NCBI GenBank assembly: GCA_964020085.1
Contig: OZ026601.1
Span: 4,634,335-4,698,334 of the forward strand
Length of the DNA: 64,000 nt
Direction: 5' to 3'
From: Micromussa lordhowensis
Lineage: Eukaryota > Cnidaria > Anthozoa > Scleractinia > Lobophylliidae
The notes below the pieces were generated by a model, which had not been told where the DNA came from, ran no database searches, and saw nothing but the letters and a program-made list of their open reading frames with translations. Shown here in pieces: positions 16,801 to 29,900 of the stretch (positions are counted from its first letter, which is position 1; the number at the start of each line of letters is the position of its first letter). Position numbers and translations under genes: made by a program.

Positions 16801-19800
16801 CCCTATAGTCGGCCTACTTTTTTGAGCATTTTCCCTTGGTCCCCCCTTGGCAAAATCTCAGAAAATGGCCGATTTAGGTGTCTTTGCCAAATTTGTCATA
16901 ACTCAGCTCTACGGACACTTTCGGAGCCGCAGTTTGCATCAAAATGCTCTGCTATGTTTGCACTTCAAGTGCATACTAATTAGGAGATGATGCAATTTGC
17001 GCCAGGGTGTTTTTGAAGCCCCTATAGTCGGCTTACTTTTTTGAGCATTTTCCCTTGGTCCCCCCTTGGCAAAATCTCAGAAAATGGCCGATTTAGGTGT
17101 CTTTGCCAAATTTGTCATAACTCGGCTCTACGGACACTTACGGAGCCGCAGTTTGCATCAAAATGCTCTGCTATGTTTGCACTTCAAGTGCATACTAATT
17201 AGGAGATGATGCAATTTGCGCCAGGGTGTTTTTGAAGCCCCTATAGTCGGCCTACTTTTTTGAGCATTTTCCCTTGGTCCCCCCTTGGCAAAATCTCAGA
17301 AAATTGCCGATTTAGGTGTCTTTGCCAAATTTGTCATAACTCGGCTCTACGGACACTTACGGAGCCGCAGTTTGCATCAAAATGCTCTGCTATGTTTGCA
17401 CTTCAAGTGCATACTAATTAGGAGATGATGCAATTTGCGCCAGGGTGTTTTTGAAGCCCCTATAGTCGGCCTACTTTTTTGAGCATTTTCCCTTGGTCCC
17501 CCCTTGGCAAAATCTCAGAAAATGGCCGATTTAGGTGTCTTTGCCAAATTTGTCATAACTCGGCTCTACGGACACTTACGGAGCCGCAGTTTGCATCAAA
17601 ATGCTCTGCTATGTTTGCACTTCAAATGCATACTAATTAGGAGATGATGCAATTTGCGCCAGGGTGTTTTTGAAGCCCCTATAGTCGGCCTACTTTTTTG
17701 AGCATTTTCCCTTGGTCCCCCCTTGGCAAAATCTCAGAAAATGGCCGATTTAGGTGTCTTTGCCAAATTTGTCATAACTCGGCTCTACGGACACTTACGG
17801 AGCCGCAGTTTGCATCAAAATGCTCTGCTATGTTTGCACTTCAAGTGCATACTAATTAGGAGATGATGCAATTTGCGCCAGGGTGTTTTTGAAGCCCCTA
17901 TAGTCGGCCTACTTTTTTGAGCATTTTCCCTTGGTCCCCCCTTGGCAAAATCTCAGAAAATGGCCGATTTAGGTGTCTTTGCCAAATTTGTCATAACTCG
18001 GCTCTACGGACACTTACGGAGCCGCAGTTTGCATCAAAATGCTCTGCTATGTTTGCACTTCAAGTGCATACTAATTAGGAGATGATGCAATTTGCGCCAG
18101 GGTGTTTTTGAAGCCCCTATAGTCGGCCTACTTTTTTGAGCATTTTCCCTTGGTCCCCCCTTGGCAAAATCTCAGAAAATGGCCGATTTAGGTGTCTTTG
18201 CCAAATTTGTCATAACTCGGCTCTACGGACACTTACGGAGCCGCAGTTTGCATCAAAATGCTCTGCTATGTTTGCACTTCAAGTGCATACTAATTAGGAG
18301 ATGATGCAATTTGCGCCAGGGTGTTTTTGAAGCCCCTATAGTCGGCCTACTTTTTTGAGCATTTTCCCTTGGTCCCCCCTTGGCAAAATCTCAGAAAATG
18401 GCCGATTTAGGTGTCTTTGCCAAATTTGTCATAACTCGGCTCTACGGACACTTACGGAGCCGCAGTTTGCATCAAAATGCTCTGCTATGTTTGCACTTCA
18501 AGTGCATACTAATTAGGAGATGATGCAATTTGCGCCAGGGTGTTTTTGAAGCCCCTATAGTCGGCCTACTTTTATGAGCATTTTCCCTTGGTCCCCCCTT
18601 AGCAAAATCTCAGAAAATGGCCGATTTAGGTGTCTTTGCCAAATTTGTCATAACTCGGCTCTACGGACACTTTCGGAGCCGCAGTTTGCATCAAAATGCT
18701 CTGCTATGTTTCCACTTCAAGTGCATACTAATTAGGAGATGATGCAATTAGCGCCAGGGTGTTTTTGAAGCCCCTATACTCGGCCTACTTTTTTGAGCAT
18801 TTTCCCTTGGTCCCCCCTTGGCAAAATCTCAGAAAATGGCCGATTTAGGTGTCTTTGCCAAATTTGTCATAACTCGGCTCTACGGACACTTTCGGAGCCG
18901 CAGTTTGCATCAAAATGCTCTGCTATGTTTGCACTTCAAGTGCATACTAATTAGGAGATGATGCAATTTGCGCCAGGGTGTTTTTGAAGCCCCTATAGTC
19001 GGCCTACTTTTTTGAGCATTTTCCCTTGGTCCCCCCTTGGCAAAATCTCAGAAAATGGCCGATTTAGGTGTCTTTGCCAAATTTGTCATAACTCGGCTCT
19101 ACGGACACTTACGGAGCCGCAGTTTGCATCAAAATGCTCTGCTATGTTTGCACTTCAAGTGCATACTAATTAGGAGATGATGCAATTTGCGCCAGGGTGT
19201 TTTTGAAGCCCCTATAGTCGGCCTACTTTTTTGAGCATTTTCCCTTGGTCCCCCCTTGGCAAAATCTCAGAAAATGGCCGATTTAGGTGTCTTTGCCAAA
19301 TTTGTCATAACTCGGCTCTACGGACACTTACGGAGCCGCAGTTTGCATCAAAATGCTCTGCTATGTTTGCACTTCAAGTGCATACTAATTAGGAGATGAT
19401 GCAATTTGCGCCAGGGTGTTTTTGAAGCCCCTATAGTCGGCCTACTTTTATGAGCATTTTCCCTTGGTCCCCCCTTAGCAAAATCTCAGAAAATGGCCGA
19501 TTTAGGTGTCTTTGCCAAATTTGTCATAACTCGGCTCTACGGACACTTTCGGAGCCGCAGTTTGCATCAAAATGCTCTGCTATGTTTTCACTTCAAGTGC
19601 ATACTAATTAGGAGATGATGCAATTAGCGCCAGGGTGTTTTTGAAGCCCCTATAGTCGGCCTACTTTTTTGAGCATTTTCCCTTGGTCCCCCCTTGGCAA
19701 AATCTCAGAAAATGGCCGATTTAGGTGTCTTTGCCAAATTTGTCATAACTCAGCTCTACGGACACTTTCGGAGCCGCAGTTTGCATCAAAATGCTCTGCT

Positions 19801-21560
19801 ATGTTTGCACTTCAAGTGCATACTAATTAGGAGATGATGCAATTTGCGCCAGGGTGTTTTTGAAGCCCCTATAGTCGGCCTACTTTTTTGAGCATTTTCC
19901 CTTGGTCCCCCCTTGGCAAAATCTCAGAAAATGGCCGATTTAGGTGTCTTTGCCAAATTTGTCATAACTCGGCTCTACGGACACTTACGGAGCCGCAGTT
20001 TGCATCAAAATGCTCTGCTATGTTTGCACTTCAAGTGCATACTAATTAGGAGATGATGCAATTTGCGCCAGGGTGTTTTTGAAGCCCCTATAGTCGGCCT
20101 ACTTTTTTGAGCATTTTCCCTTGGTCCCCCCTTGGCAAAATCTCAGAAAATGGCCGATTTAGGTGTCTTTGCCAAATTTGTCATAACTCGGCTCTACGGA
20201 CACTTTCGGAGCCGCAGTTTGCATCAAAATGCTCTGCTATGTTTGCACTTCAAGTGCATACTAATTAGGAGATGATGCAATTTGCGCCAGGGTGTTTTTG
20301 AAGCCCCTATAGTCGGCCTACTTTTTTGAGCATTTTCCCTTGGTCCCCCCTTGGCAAAATCTCAGAAAATGGCCGATTTAGGTGTCTTTGCCAAATTTGT
20401 CATAACTCGGCTCTACGGACACTTACGGAGCCGCAGTTTGCATCAAAATGCTCTGCTATGTTTGCACTTCAAGTGCATACTAATTAGGAGATGATGCAAT
20501 TTGCGCCAGGGTGTTTTTGAAGCCCCTATAGTCGGCCTACTTTTTTGAGCATTTTCCCTGGTCCCCCCTTGACAAAATCTCAGAAAATGGCCGATTTAGG
20601 TGTCTTTGCCAAATTTGTCATAACTCGGCTCTACGGACACCTACGGAGCCGCAGTTTGCATCAAAATGCTCTGCTATGTTTGCACTTGAAGTGCATACTA
20701 ATTAGGAGATGATGCAATTTGCGCCAGGGTGTTTTTGAAGCCCCTATAGTCGGCCTACTTTTTTGAGCATTTTCCCTTGGTCCCCCCTTGGCAAAATCTC
20801 AGAAAATGGCCGATTTAGGTGTCTTTGCCAAATTTGTCATAACTCGGCTCTACGGACACTTACGGAGCCGCAGTTTGCATCAAAATGCTCTGCTATGTTT
20901 GCACTTCAAGTGCATACTAATTAGATGATGATGCAATTTGCGCCAGAGTGTTTTTGAAGCCCCTATAGTCGGCCTACTATTTTGAGCATTTTCCCTTGGT
21001 CCCCCCTTGGCAAAATCTCAGAAAATGGCCGATTTAGGTGTCTTTGCCAAATTTGTCATAACTCGGCTCTACGGACACTTACGGAGCCGCAGTTTGCATC
21101 AAAATGCTCTGCTATGTTTGCACTTCAAGTGCATACTAATTAGGAGATGATGCAATTTGCGCTAGGGTGTTTTTGAAGCCCCTATAGTCGGCCTACTTTT
21201 TTGAGCATTTTCCTTGGTCCCCCCTTGGCAAAATCTCAGAAAATGGCCGATTTAGGTGTCTTTGCCAAATTTGTCATAACTCGGCTCTACGGACACTTAC
21301 GGAGCCGCAGTTTGCATCAAAATGCTCTGCTATGTTTGCACTTCAAGTGCATACTAATTAGGAGATGATGCAATTTGCGCCAGGGTGTTTTTGAAGCCCC
21401 TATAGTCGGCCTACTTTTTTGAGCATTTTCCCTTGGTCCCCCCTTGGCAAAATCTCAGAAAATGGCCGATTTAGGTGTCTTTGCCAAATTTGTCATAACT
21501 CGGCTCTACGGACACTTACGGAGCCGCAGTTTGCATCAAAATGCTCTGCTATGTTTGCAC

Positions 21561-23980
21561 TTCAAGAGCATACTAATTAGGAGATGATGCAATATGCGCT
21601 AGGGTGTTTTTAAAGCCCCTATAGTCGGCCTACTTTTTTGAGCAATTTTCTTGGTCCCCCCTTGGCAAAATCTCAGAAAATGGCCGATTTAGGTGTCTTT
21701 GCCAAATTTGTCATAACTCGGCTCTACGGACACTTACGGAGCCGCAGTTTGCATCAAAATGCTCTGCTATGTTTGCACTTCAAGTGCATACTAATTAGAT
21801 GATGATGCAATTTGCGCCAGAGTGTTTTTGAAGCCCCTATAGTCGGCCTACTATTTTGAGCATTTTCCCTTGGTCCCCCCTTGGCAAAATCTCAGAAAAT
21901 GGCCGATTTAGGTGTCTTTGCCAAATTTGTCATAACTCGGCTCTACGGACACCTACGGAGCCGCAGTTTGCATCAAAATGCTCTGCTATGTTTGCACTTG
22001 AAGTGCATACTAATTAGGAGATGATGCAATTTGCGCCAGGGTGTTTTTGAAGCCCCTATAGTCGGCCTACTTTTTTGAGCATTTTCCCTTGGTCCCCCCT
22101 TGGCAAAATCTCAGAAAATGGCCGATTTAGGTGTCTTTGCCAAATTTGTCATAACTCGGCTCTACGGACACTTACGGAGCCGCAGTTTGCATCAAAATGC
22201 TCTGCTATGTTTGCACTTCAAGTGCATACTAATTAGATGATGATGCAATTTGCGCCAGAGTGTTTTTGAAGCCCCTATAGTCGGCCTACTATTTTGAGCA
22301 TTTTCCCTTGGTCCCCCCTTGGCAAAATCTCAGAAAATGGCCGATTTAGGTGTCTTTGCCAAATTTGTCATAACTCGGCTCTACGGACACTTACGGAGCC
22401 GCAGTTTGCATCAAAATGCTCTGCTATGTTTGCACTTCAAGTGCATACTAATTAGGAGATGATGCAATTTGCGCTAGGGTGTTTTTGAAGCCCCTATAGT
22501 CGGCCTACTTTTTTGAGCATTTTCCTTGGTCCCCCCTTGGCAAAATCTCAGAAAATGGCCGATTTAGGTGTCTTTGCCAAATTTGTCATAACTCGGCTCT
22601 ACGGACACTTACGGAGCCGCAGTTTGCATCAAAATGCTCTGCTATGTTTGCACTTCAAGTGCATACTAATTAGGAGATGATGCAATTTGCGCCAGGGTGT
22701 TTTTGAAGCCCCTATAGTCGGCCTACTTTTTTGAGCATTTTCCCTTGGTCCCCCCTTGGCAAAATCTCAGAAAATGGCCGATTTAGGTGTCTTTGCCAAA
22801 TTTGTCATAACTCGGCTCTACGGACACTTACGGAGCCGCAGTTTGCATCAAAATGCTCTGCTATGTTTGCACTTCAAGAGCATACTAATTAGGAGATGAT
22901 GCAATATGCGCTAGGGTGTTTTTAAAGCCCCTATAGTCGGCCTACTTTTTTGAGCAATTTTCTTGGTCCCCCCTTGGCAAAATCTCAGAAAATGGCCGAT
23001 TTAGGTGTCTTTGCCAAATTTGTCATAACTCGGCTCTACGGACACTTACGGAGCCGCAGTTTGCATCAAAATGCTCTGCTATGTTTGCACTTCAAGTGCA
23101 TACTAATTAGATGATGATGCAATTTGCGCCAGAGTGTTTTTGAAGCCCCTATAGTCGGCCTACTATTTTGAGCATTTTCCCTTGGTCCCCCCTTGGCAAA
23201 ATCTCAGAAAATGGCCGATTTAGGTGTCTTTGCCAAATTTGTCATAACTCGGCTCTACGGACACTTACGGAGCCGCAGTTTGCATCAAAATGCTCTGCTA
23301 TGTTTGCACTTCAAGTGCATACTAATTAGGAGATGATGCAATTTGCGCCAGGGTGTTTTTGAAGCCCCTATAGTCGGCCTACTTTTTTGAGCATTTTCCC
23401 TTGGTCCCCCCTTGGCAAAATCTCAGAAAATGGCCGATTTAGGTGTCTTTGCCAAATTTGTCATAACTCGGCTCTACGGACACTTACGGAGCCGCAGTTT
23501 GCATCAAAATGCTCTGCTATGTTTGCACTTCAAGTGCATACTAATTAGGAGATGATGCAATTTGCGCTAGGGTGTTTTTGAAGCCCCTATAGTCGGCCTA
23601 CTTTTTTGAGCATTTTCCTTGGTCCCCCCTTGGCAAAATCTCAGAAAATGGCCGATTTAGGTGTCTTTGCCAAATTTGTCATAACTCGGCTCTACGGACA
23701 CTTACGGAGCCGCAGTTTGCATCAAAATGCTCTGCTATGTTTGCACTTCAAGTGCATACTAATTAGGAGATGATGCAATTTGCGCCAGGGTGTTTTTGAA
23801 GCCCCTATAGTCGGCCTACTTTTTTGAGCATTTTCCCTTGGTCCCCCCTTGGCAAAATCTCAGAAAATGGCCGATTTAGGTGTCTTTGCCAAATTTGTCA
23901 TAACTCGGCTCTACGGACACTTACGGAGCCGCAGTTTGCATCAAAATGCTCTGCTATGTTTGCACTTCAAGAGCATACTA
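21561..23980 (+). repeat. Five- to six-monomer higher-order repeat
   Basis: The private variant TTCAAGAGCATAC with GCAATTTTCTTGG recurs at 21561, 22873 and 23966, 1312 and 1093 bp apart (six and five monomers). The linked variants AGATGATGATGC and GCGCTAGGG keep the same order in each copy. Confidence 0.8.
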
Positions 23981-26900
23981 ATTAGGAGATGATCCAATAT
24001 GCGCTAGGGTGTTTTTAAAGCCCCTATAGTCGGCCTACTTTTTTGAGCAATTTTCTTGGTCCCCCCTTGGCAAAATCTCAGAAAATGGCCGATTTAGGTG
24101 TCTTTGCCAAATTTGTCATAACTCGGCTCTACGGACACTTTCGGAGCCGCAGTTTGCATCAAAATGCTCTGCTATGTTTGCACTTCAAGTGCATACTAAT
24201 TAGGAGATGATGCAATTTGCGCCAGGGTGTTTTTGAAGCCCCTATAGTCGGCCTACTTTTTTGAGCATTTTCCCTTGGTCCCCCCTTGGCAAAATCTCAG
24301 AAAATTGCCGATTTAGGTGTCTTTGCCAAATTTGTCATAACTCGGCTCTACGGACACTTACAGAGCCGCAGTTTGCATCAAAATGCTCTGCTATGTTTGC
24401 AATTCAAGTGCATACTAATTAGGAGATGATGCAATTTGCGCCAGGGTGTTTTTGAAGCCCCTATAGTCGGCCTACTTTTTTGAGCATTTTCCCTTGGTCC
24501 CCCCTTGGCAAAATCTCAGAAAATGGCCGATTTAGGTGTCTTTGCCAAATTTGTCATAACTCGGCTCTACGGACACTTACGGAGCCGCAGTTTGCATCAA
24601 AATGCTCTGCTATGTTTGCACTTCAAGTGCATACTAATTAGGAGATGATGCAATTTGCGCCAGGGTGTTTTTGAAGCCCCTATAGTCGGCCTACTTTTTT
24701 GAGCATTTTCCCTGGTCCCCCCTTGACAAAATCTCAGAAAATGGCCGATTTAGGTGTCTTTGCCAAATTTGTCATAACTCGGCTCTACGGACACCTACGG
24801 AGCCGCAGTTTGCATCAAAATGCTCTGCTATGTTTGCACTTGAAGTGCATACTAATTAGGAGATGATGCAATTTGCGCCAGCGTGTTTTTGAAGCCCCTA
24901 TAGTCGGCCTACTTTTTTGAGCATTTTCCCTTGGTCCCCCCTTGGCAAAATCTCAGAAAATGGCCGATTTAGGTGTCTTTGCCAAATTTGTCATAACTCG
25001 GCTCTACGGACACTTACGGAGCCGCAGTTTGCATCAAAATGCTCTGCTATGTTTGCACTTCAAGTGCATACTAATTAGATGATGATGCAATTTGCGCCAG
25101 AGTGTTTTTGAAGCCCCTATAGTCGGCCTACTATTTTGAGCATTTTCCCTTGGTCCCCCCTTGGCAAAATCTCAGAAAATGGCCGATTTAGGTGTCTTTG
25201 CCAAATTTGTCATAACTCGGCTCTACGGACACTTACGGAGCCGCAGTTTGCATCAAAATGCTCTGCTATGTTTGCACTTCAAGTGCATACTAATTAGGAG
25301 ATGATGCAATTTGCGCTAGGGTGTTTTTGAAGCCCCTATAGTCGGCCTACTTTTTTGAGCATTTTCCTTGGTCCCCCCTTGGCAAAATCTCAGAAAATGG
25401 CCGATTTAGGTGTCTTTGCCAAATTTGTCATAACTCGGCTCTACGGACACTTACGGAGCCGCAGTTTGCATCAAAATGCTCTGCTATGTTTGCACTTCAA
25501 GTGCATACTAATTAGGAGATGATGCAATTTGCGCCAGGGTGTTTTTGAAGCCCCTATAGTCGGCCTACTTTTTTGAGCATTTTCCCTTGGTCCCCCCTTG
25601 GCAAAATCTCAGAAAATGGCCGATTTAGGTGTCTTTGCCAAATTTGTCATAACTCGGCTCTACGGACACTTACAGAGCCGCAGTTTGCATCAAAATGCTC
25701 TGCTATGTTTGCAATTCAAGTGCATACTAATTAAGAGATGATGCAATTTGCGCCAGGGTGTTTTTGAAGCCCCTATAGTCGGCCTACTTTTTTGAGCATT
25801 TTCCCTTGGTCCCCCCTTGGCAAAATCTCAGAAAATGGCCGATTTAGGTGTCTTTGCCAAATTTGTCATAACTCGGCTCTACGGACACTTACGAAGCCGC
25901 AGTTTGCATCAAAATGCTCTGCTATGTTTGCACTTCAAGAGCATGCTAATTAGGAGATGATGCAATATGCGCTAGGGTGTTTTTAAAGCCCCTATAGTCG
26001 GCCTACTTTTTTGAGCATTTTCCTTGGTCCCCCCTTGGCAAAATCTCAGAAAATGGCCGATTTAGGTGTCTTTGCCAAATTTGTCATAACTCGGCTCTAC
26101 GGACACTTACGGAGCCGCAGTTTGCATCAAAATGCTCTGCTATGTTTGCACTTCAAGTGCATACTAATTAGGAGATGATGCAATTTGCGCCAGGGTGTTT
26201 TTGAAGCCCCTATAGTCGGCCTACTTTTTTGAGCATTTTCCCTTGGTCCCCCCTTGGCAAAATCTCAGAAAATGGCCGATTTAGGTGTCTTTGCCAAATT
26301 TGTCATAACTCGGCTCTACGGACACTTACGGAGCCGCAGTTTGCATCAAAATGCTCTGCTATGTTTGCACTTCAAGTGCATACTAATTAGGAGATGATGC
26401 AATTTGCGCCAGGGTGTTTTTAAAGCCCCTATAGTCGGCCTACTTTTTTGAGCATTTTCCCTTGGTCCCCCCTTGGCAAAATCTCAGAAAATGGCCGATT
26501 TAGGTGTCTTTGCCAAATTTGTCATAACTCGGCTCTACGGACACTTACGGAGCCGCAGTTTGCATCAAAATGCTCTGCTATGTTTGCACTTCAAGTGCAT
26601 ACTAATTAGGAGATGATGCAATTTGCGCCAGGGTGTTTTTGAAGCCCCTATAGTCGGCCTACTTTTATGAGCATTTTCCCTTGGTCCCCCCTTAGCAAAA
26701 TCTCAGAAAATGGCCGATTTAGGTGTCTTTGCCAAATTTGTCATAACTCGGCTCTACGGACACTTTCGGAGCCGCAGTTTGCATCAAAATGCTCTGCTAT
26801 GTTTCCACTTCAAGTGCATACTAATTAGGAGATGATGCAATTTGCGCCAGGGTGTTTTTGAAGCCCCTATAGTCGGCCTACTTTTTTGAGCATTTTCCCT

Positions 26901-29900
26901 TGGTCCCCCCTTGGCAAAATCTCAGAAAATGGCCGATTTAGGTGTCTTTGCCAAATTTGTCATAACTCGGCTCTACGGACACTTACGGAGCCGCAGTTTG
27001 CATCAAAATGCTCTGCTATGTTTGCACTTCAAGTGCATACTAATTAGGAGATGATGCAATTTGCGCCAGGGTGTTTTTGAAGCCCCTATAGTCGGCCTAC
27101 TTTTTTGAGCATTTTCCCTTGGTCCCCCCTTGGCAAAATCTCAGAAAATGGCCGATTTAGGTGTCTTTGCCAAATTTGTCATAACTCGGCTCTACGGACA
27201 CTTACGGAGCCGCAGTTTGCATCAAAATGCTCTGCTATGTTTGCACTTTAAGTGCATACTAATTAGGAGATGATGCAATTTGCGCCAGGGTGTTTTTGAA
27301 GCCCCTATAGTCGGCCTACTTTTTTGAGCATTTTCCCTTGGTCCCCCCTTGGCAAAATCTCAGAAAATGGCCGATTTAGGTTTCTTTGCCAAATTTGTCA
27401 TAACTCGGCTCTACGGACACTTACGGAGCCGCAGTTTGCATCAAAATGCTCTGCTATGTTTGCACTTCAAGTGCATACTAATTAGGAGATGATGCAATTT
27501 GCGCCAGGGTGTTTTTGAAGCCCCTATAGTCGGCCTACTTTTTTGAGCATTTTCCCTTGGTCCCCCCTTGGCAAAATCTCAGAAAATGGCCGATTTAGGT
27601 GTCTTTGCCAAATTTGTCATAACTCGGCTCTACGGACACTTACGGAGCCGCAGTTTGCATCAAAATGCTCTGCTATGTTTGCACTTTAAGTGCATACTAA
27701 TTAGGAGATGATGCAATTTGCGTCAGGGTGTTTTTGAACCCCCTTTAGTCGGCCTACTTTTTTGAGCATTTTCCTTGGTCCCCCCTTGGCAAAATCTCAG
27801 AAAATGGCCGATTTAGGTGTCTTTGCCAAATTTGTCATAACTCGGCTCTACGGACACTTACGGAGCCGCAGTTTGCATCAAAATGCTCTGCTATGTTTGC
27901 AATTCAAGTGCATACTAATTAGGAGGTGATGCAATTTGCGCCAGGGTGTTTTTGAAGCCCCTATAGTCGGCCTACTTTTTTGAGCATTTTCCCTTGGTCC
28001 CCCCTTGGCAAAATCTCAGAAAATGGCCGATTTAGGTGTCTTTGCCAAATTTGTCATAACTCGGCTCTACGGACACTTACAGAGCCGCAGTTTGCATCAA
28101 AATGCTCTGCTATGTTTGCAATTCAAGTGCATACTAATTAAGAGATGATGCAATTTGCGCCAGGGTGTTTTTGAAGCCCCTATAGTCGGCCTACTTTTTT
28201 GAGCATTTTCCCTTGGTCCCCCCTTGGCAAAATCTCAGAAAATGGCCGATTTAGGTGTCTTTGCCAAATTTGTCATAACTCGGCTCTACGGACACTTACA
28301 GAGCCGCAGTTTGCATCAAAATGCTCTGCTATGTTTGCAATTCAAGTGCATACTAATTAGGAGATGATGCAATTTGCGCCAGGGTGTTTTTGAAGCCCCT
28401 ATAGTCGGCCTACTTTTTTGAGCATTTTCCCTTGGTCCCCCCTTGGCAAAATCTCAGAAAATGGCCGATTTAGGTGTCTTTGCCAAATTTGTCATAACTC
28501 GGCTCTACGGACACTTACGGAGCCGCAGTTTGCATCAAAATGCTCTGCTATGTTTGCACTTTAAGTGCATACTAATTAGGAGATGATGCAATTTGCGCCA
28601 GGGTGTTTTTGAACCCCCTTTAGTCGGCCTACTTTTTTGAGCATTTTCCTTGGTCCCCCCTTGGCAAAATCTCAGAAAATGGCCGATTTAGGTGTCTTTG
28701 CCAAATTTGTCATAACTCGGCTCTACGGACACTTACGGAGCCGCAGTTTGCATCAAAATGCTCTGCTATGTTTGCAATTCAAGTGCATACTAATTAGGAG
28801 ATGATGCAATTTGCGCCAGGGTATTTTTGAAGCCCCTATAGTCGGCCTACTTTTTTGAGCATTTTCCCTTGGTCCCCCCTTGGCAAAATCTCAGAAAATG
28901 GCCGATTTAGGTGTCTTTGCCAAATTTGTCATAACTCGGCTCTACGGACACTTACGGAGCCGCAGTTTGCATCAAAATGCTCTGCTATGTTTGCACTTTA
29001 AGTGCATACTAATTAGGAGATGATGCAATTTGCGCCAGGGTGTTTTTGAACCCCCTTTAGTCGGCCTACTTTTTTGAGCATTTTCCTTGGTCCCCCCTTG
29101 GCAAAATCTCAGAAAATGGCCGATTTAGGTGTCTTTGCCAAATTTGTCATAACTCGGCTCTACGGACACTTACGGAGCCGCAGTTTGCATCAAAATGCTC
29201 TGCTATGTTTGCAATTCAAGTGCATACTAATTAGGAGATGATGCAATTTGCGCCAGGGTATTTTTGAAGCCCCTATAGTCGGCCTACTTTTTTGAGCATT
29301 TTCCCTTGGTCCCCCCTTGGCAAAATCTCAGAAAATGGCCGATTTAGGTGTCTTTGCCAAATTTGTCATAACTCGGCTCTACGGACACTTACAGAGCCGC
29401 AGTTTGCATCAAAATGCTCTGCTATGTTTGCAATTCAAGTGCATACTAATTAAGAGATGATGCAATTTGCGCCAGGGTGTTTTTGAAGCCCCTATAGTCG
29501 GCCTACTTTTTTTAGCATTTTCCCTTGGTCCCCCCTTGGCAAAATCTCAGAAAATGGCCGATTTAGGTGTCTTTGCCAAATTTGTCATAACTCGGCTCTA
29601 CGGACACTTACGGAGCCGCAGTTTGCATCAAAATGCTCTGCTATGTTTGCACTTCAAGTGCATACTAATTAGGAGATGATGCAATTTGCGCCAGGGTGTT
29701 TTTGAAGCCCCTATAGTCGGCCTACTTTTTTGAGCATTTTCCCTTGGTCCCCCCTTGGCAAAATCTCAGAAAATGGCCGATTTAGGTGTCTTTGCCAAAT
29801 TTGTCATAACTCGGCTCTACGGACACTTACGGAGCCGCAGTTTGCATCAAAATGCTCTGCTATGTTTGCACTTCAAGTGCATACTAATTAGGAGATGATG

